From the NCBI GenBank assembly GCA_013202725.1, contig JABMRH010000027.1, positions 1-5,434 of the forward strand: a stretch of 5,434 nucleotides of DNA. The letters are read 5' to 3'. Positions within the stretch are counted from its first letter, which is position 1. Each line of letters opens with the position of its first letter. Positions 5,429 through 5,434 of this stretch are shown here, piece after piece. The notes under the pieces were generated by a model, which saw only the letters and a program-made list of their open reading frames with translations, was not told the origin of the DNA and did not search any database. Position numbers and translations under genes: made by a program. This DNA is from Desulfobacteraceae bacterium. Its GTDB lineage: Bacteria > Desulfobacterota > Desulfobacteria > Desulfobacterales > ETH-SRB1.

Positions 5429-5434
5429 GGACGC

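Larger units (their letters stand above)
5290..5434. other. Repeat-dense region upstream of intI, putative attI region
   Basis: This stretch has no gene. In integrons the primary recombination site attI and the intI promoter lie in the DNA next to the integrase start, with the cassette array reading away on the other strand; this segment has exactly that position. It is AT-rich and packed with nested inverted repeats and two kinds of direct repeat (listed separately), and a GTTRRRY match lies about 130 bp from the intI ATG. IntI1 binds direct repeats as well as the core at attI1, so the arrangement is suggestive. No clear sigma70 promoter for intI and no LexA box could be identified with confidence. 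Inferred from position and repeats; there is no direct homology to a known attI. Confidence 0.5.

Noticed and set aside
5419..5434. Start of a plus-strand gene (ATG at 5420) at the right edge
   Set aside because: Only five codons are visible and no ribosome site precedes them.

Overview
The window looks like a chromosomal segment of an anaerobic, sulfate-reducer-type bacterium, most likely Desulfobacterota (Desulfobacteraceae or a relative). The clues are a 2-hydroxyacyl-CoA dehydratase / benzoyl-CoA reductase family subunit, an AcuB-like CBS-ACT protein of the kind common in that phylum, an exbB-exbD-tonB operon, a class II glycerate kinase and the remains of an integron integrase. The taxonomic call is an inference from gene content; there is no rRNA or other marker gene.

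Layout. 1-854 (+): 3' part of a dehydratase/reductase subunit gene whose start lies outside the window. 855-999: short convergent intergenic region filled by two abutting imperfect palindromes (901-960 and 957-992). 1000-1692 (-): CBS-CBS-ACT protein, transcribed from a near-consensus sigma70-type promoter at 1780-1808. 1693-1961: divergent intergenic region. 1962-3615 (+): exbB, exbD and tonB, tightly packed (4-bp overlap, then a 2-bp gap), encoding a complete TonB energising complex without a receptor gene. 3584-4954 (-): glycerate 2-kinase, convergent with tonB and overlapping its 3' end by 32 bp. 4993-5289 (-): an integron-type tyrosine recombinase (IntI) pseudogene reduced by at least three deletions. 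5290-5434: AT-rich repeat-dense DNA on the upstream side of intI, where an integron attI site is expected, ending with a GTTRRRY core match at 5422-5428.

How the parts fit. ExbB and ExbD form the proton-driven inner-membrane motor that moves TonB to energise outer-membrane transporters; these three genes are clearly one operon. The dehydratase subunit, the CBS-ACT protein and the glycerate kinase are separate transcription units with no obvious shared pathway. The most unusual part is the right end: a dead integron platform. The integrase has lost its central and C-terminal catalytic regions, but the upstream repeats and a possible recombination core remain, and a cassette array could lie just beyond 5434. 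I found no intact novel system; the integron relic with its repeat-rich putative attI region and the palindrome cluster at 901-992 are the best leads.
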